From NCBI GenBank assembly GCA_002483395.1, contig DLHV01000067.1:481-7994 (forward strand): a stretch of DNA of 7,514 nt, in the 5' to 3' direction. Numbering within the stretch: the first letter of the stretch is position 1; every line of letters starts with the position of its first letter. The notes under the pieces were generated by a model, which saw nothing but the letters and a program-made list of their open reading frames with translations, did not search any database and was not told the DNA's origin. The position numbers and the translations under genes are program-made. Source of the stretch: Chloracidobacterium sp. UBA7659 (GTDB lineage Bacteria > Acidobacteriota > Blastocatellia > Pyrinomonadales > Pyrinomonadaceae). Of the stretch, positions 6,434-7,514 are shown in pieces.

Positions 6434-6895
6434 ATGATGACAAGTGACAGCAAGGCAAGACTTTTGGGACTGTTGATGTGGCTTTACACGGCATTTAATA
6501 TTTTGCTCGTGGCCGTGATCGCCATAATTTATATCTCGATCTTTGGTTTTGTTTTTACGCAAGTTCCGCAAAAGCCGGGCGAGCCTGACCCGGCATTCAT
6601 TATGCTTATATTGATCTTCGCGTTCGCGATTGCATTGATATTCACCATTTTGTTTTCGATCCCAAAGATCGTTGCCGGCTACGGCCTCAGAAAGCAAAAA
6701 CCATGGGCACGGACGTGGGCGATAGTTGGGTCGATCATGGCGTGTATGTCGTTTCCGTTTGGAACCGCGATCGGTGTTTTCGGACTAGTGTTTCTTTTTA
6801 GCGACGAGGGAAAACTGTATTTTGACCAAGTCGCGAGAGGTAACTTGACCGCCGGATCAAATATGATCGCACCACAGCCAAACAGTTGGCAGTAA
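6434..6895 (+). CDS. Small membrane protein of unknown function, three predicted helices
   Basis: A 153-residue inner-membrane protein (152 if translation begins at the second Met, 6437, which sits better behind the GGAGG). Hydrophobic stretches at about 10-41, 55-78 and 94-122 indicate three membrane segments, possibly four if the first is split. There is no cleavable signal peptide. A Pro-rich loop (VPQKPGEPDP, 44-53) separates helices 1 and 2. The segment AGYGLRKQKPWARTWAIVGS (81-100), followed by FPFGTAIGVFGLVFLFSDE, is a pattern I know from small uncharacterised bacterial membrane proteins: a short basic loop with a KPWAR-type motif between the last helices, then a soluble tail. No catalytic residues are evident. 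It sits 65 nt after the thiolase and is closed off by a terminator, so it may be the last gene of that transcription unit. A link to acyl-CoA metabolism is not shown. Confidence 0.85.
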   Translation: MMTSDSKARLLGLLMWLYTAFNILLVAVIAIIYISIFGFVFTQVPQKPGEPDPAFIMLILIFAFAIALIFTILFSIPKIVAGYGLRKQKPWARTWAIVGSIMACMSFPFGTAIGVFGLVFLFSDEGKLYFDQVARGNLTAGSNMIAPQPNSWQ

Positions 6896-6898
6896 TTG

Positions 6899-6926
6899 AA
6901 GTAAAAAGGCAAAAGTAAAAAGTCAA
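6899..6926. repeat. A-rich 14-nt tandem repeat
   Basis: AAGTAAAAAGGCAA (6899-6912) is followed directly by AAGTAAAAAGTCAA (6913-6926), 13 of 14 identical. It begins 4 nt after the membrane protein stop codon and abuts the terminator. On the minus strand it supplies T-rich DNA after the hairpin, so it may help termination in that direction. Confidence 0.65.
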
Positions 6927-6929
6927 AAT

Positions 6930-6967
6930 CGAGCGACAGATGATAAGTCTTGTCGCTCGTTTGTTTT
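6930..6967 (+). terminator. Rho-independent terminator after the membrane protein gene
   Basis: A perfect 9-bp stem, CGAGCGACA (6930-6938) with TGTCGCTCG (6951-6959), encloses a 12-nt loop and is followed at once by TTTGTTTT (6960-6967). It lies 35 nt after the membrane protein stop and should end transcription from the thiolase side. T-rich DNA on the opposite strand means it could also act in reverse. Confidence 0.82.
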
Positions 6968-6994
6968 GCACACCAAGATTCGATAAATTTTAAC

Positions 6995-7001
6995 AAAAGG
7001 A
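6995..7001 (+). promoter_or_regulatory. Ribosome binding site for 3-hydroxybutyryl-CoA dehydrogenase
   Basis: AAAAGGA lies 9 nt upstream of the ATG at 7011 and is a reasonable Shine-Dalgarno match. It supports that start codon, which also matches the family N-terminus. Confidence 0.55.
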
Positions 7002-7010
7002 TTTTCAAAT

Positions 7011-7514
7011 ATGAGTGAAACTATAGGAGTCATAGGTGCCGGCACGATGGGCAACGGCATTGCTCAGACGGCTGCGGCATCGGGTTTTGAAGTCGTTATG
7101 TGCGATGTGTCGTCGGATTACGTCGAGCGCGGAATTGCGAACATCAGCAAGAGCCTTGATCGTTTTGTAAAAAAGGAAACAATGACGGAGGAGCAAAAAG
7201 GCGAAGTTCTCGGTCGTATCAGAACAACGACAAGTCTCGACGAACTTAAAGATTGCTCGCTGATCGTCGAAGCAGCGCCTGAAAATTTTGAGATCAAGAA
7301 GCAGATCTTTGAAAAGCTCGATGCGATCTGCACGGTGGATACGATTCTCTCGTCAAACACCTCTTCGATCTCGATAACAAAGATTGCGGCCGTGACAAAA
7401 CGTCCCGATAAAGTAATCGGAATGCACTTTTTCAATCCGGTTCCGCTTATGAAATTGGTTGAGGTTATCCGTGGAATTGCAACTAGTGATGAGACTTACA
7501 CAAAAGTTAAAGGA
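7011..7514 (+). CDS. hbd: 3-hydroxybutyryl-CoA dehydrogenase, N-terminal part (truncated by window)
   Basis: NAD(P)-dependent enzyme interconverting 3-hydroxybutyryl-CoA and acetoacetyl-CoA. The first 168 residues are present and the frame runs off the window; family members of the stand-alone type are about 280-290 residues, so the C-terminal dimerisation domain lies outside. The Rossmann nucleotide site is VIGAGTMGNGIAQ (7-19) with Gly9, Gly11 and Gly14. Asp32 at the end of the second strand favours NAD over NADP. SSNTSS (114-119) carries the active-site serine, and HFFNPVPLMKLVEV (139-152) holds catalytic His139 and its partner Glu151, 12 residues apart as expected. The ATG at 7011 has a ribosome site and follows a terminator, so this gene probably begins a new unit. 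Its acetoacetyl-CoA substrate is the product of the nearby thiolase. A fused FadB/FadJ-type protein is less likely, given the start, but the missing part would decide. Confidence 0.92.
   Translation, partial: MSETIGVIGAGTMGNGIAQTAAASGFEVVMCDVSSDYVERGIANISKSLDRFVKKETMTEEQKGEVLGRIRTTTSLDELKDCSLIVEAAPENFEIKKQIFEKLDAICTVDTILSSNTSSISITKIAAVTKRPDKVIGMHFFNPVPLMKLVEVIRGIATSDETYTKVKG

Noticed and set aside
6365..6697. 110-codon minus-strand frame opposite the membrane protein.
   Set aside because: Antisense to a gene with a strong Shine-Dalgarno and clear membrane helices; its composition (rich in N, K, R, C, H) is typical of an antisense shadow.

Overview
The window is chromosomal bacterial DNA with dense ordinary genes, GC near 50% by eye, short AT-rich intergenic gaps and several short degenerate repeats in those gaps. 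I see no rRNA, tRNA, CRISPR array, insertion sequence, phage gene or known defence system. A bacterial host is inferred from the gene content and from two recognisable Shine-Dalgarno sites. The combination of an archaeal/eukaryotic-type prolyl-tRNA synthetase, a stand-alone proline dehydrogenase and CACAGAG-type intergenic repeats fits Acidobacteriota (Blastocatellia-like). That placement is an impression, not a demonstrated assignment.

Left part (1-3077): proS, truncated by the window edge, is on the minus strand. It is divergent from a stand-alone proline dehydrogenase on the plus strand. The 140-nt gap between them holds a pair of inverted CACAGAG repeats, one arm just in front of each start codon. 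A 119-aa minus-strand protein of unknown function follows, overlapping the end of the proline dehydrogenase gene by 9 nt tail-to-tail.

Middle part (3078-3833): a tandem-repeat gap precedes a 146-aa zinc deaminase that closely resembles fungal cytosine deaminase (Fcy1). Behind it lies a 190-nt gap with two copies of a 38-nt direct repeat.

Right part (3834-7514): an acetyl-CoA hydrolase/transferase family CoA-transferase, an acetyl-CoA acetyltransferase (thiolase), a small three-helix membrane protein, a rho-independent terminator, and the first 168 residues of a 3-hydroxybutyryl-CoA dehydrogenase. The thiolase joins two acetyl-CoA to acetoacetyl-CoA (or cleaves it), the dehydrogenase interconverts acetoacetyl-CoA and 3-hydroxybutyryl-CoA, and the CoA-transferase moves CoA between short-chain acids. 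Together they form a C4 acyl-CoA module. The terminator and a good ribosome binding site before the dehydrogenase suggest it starts its own transcription unit.

I found no convincing undescribed multi-gene system. The items most worth checking are the mirrored repeats at the proS/proline dehydrogenase start codons, the Fcy1-like deaminase, the transition-only direct repeats, and the unknown 119-aa protein.
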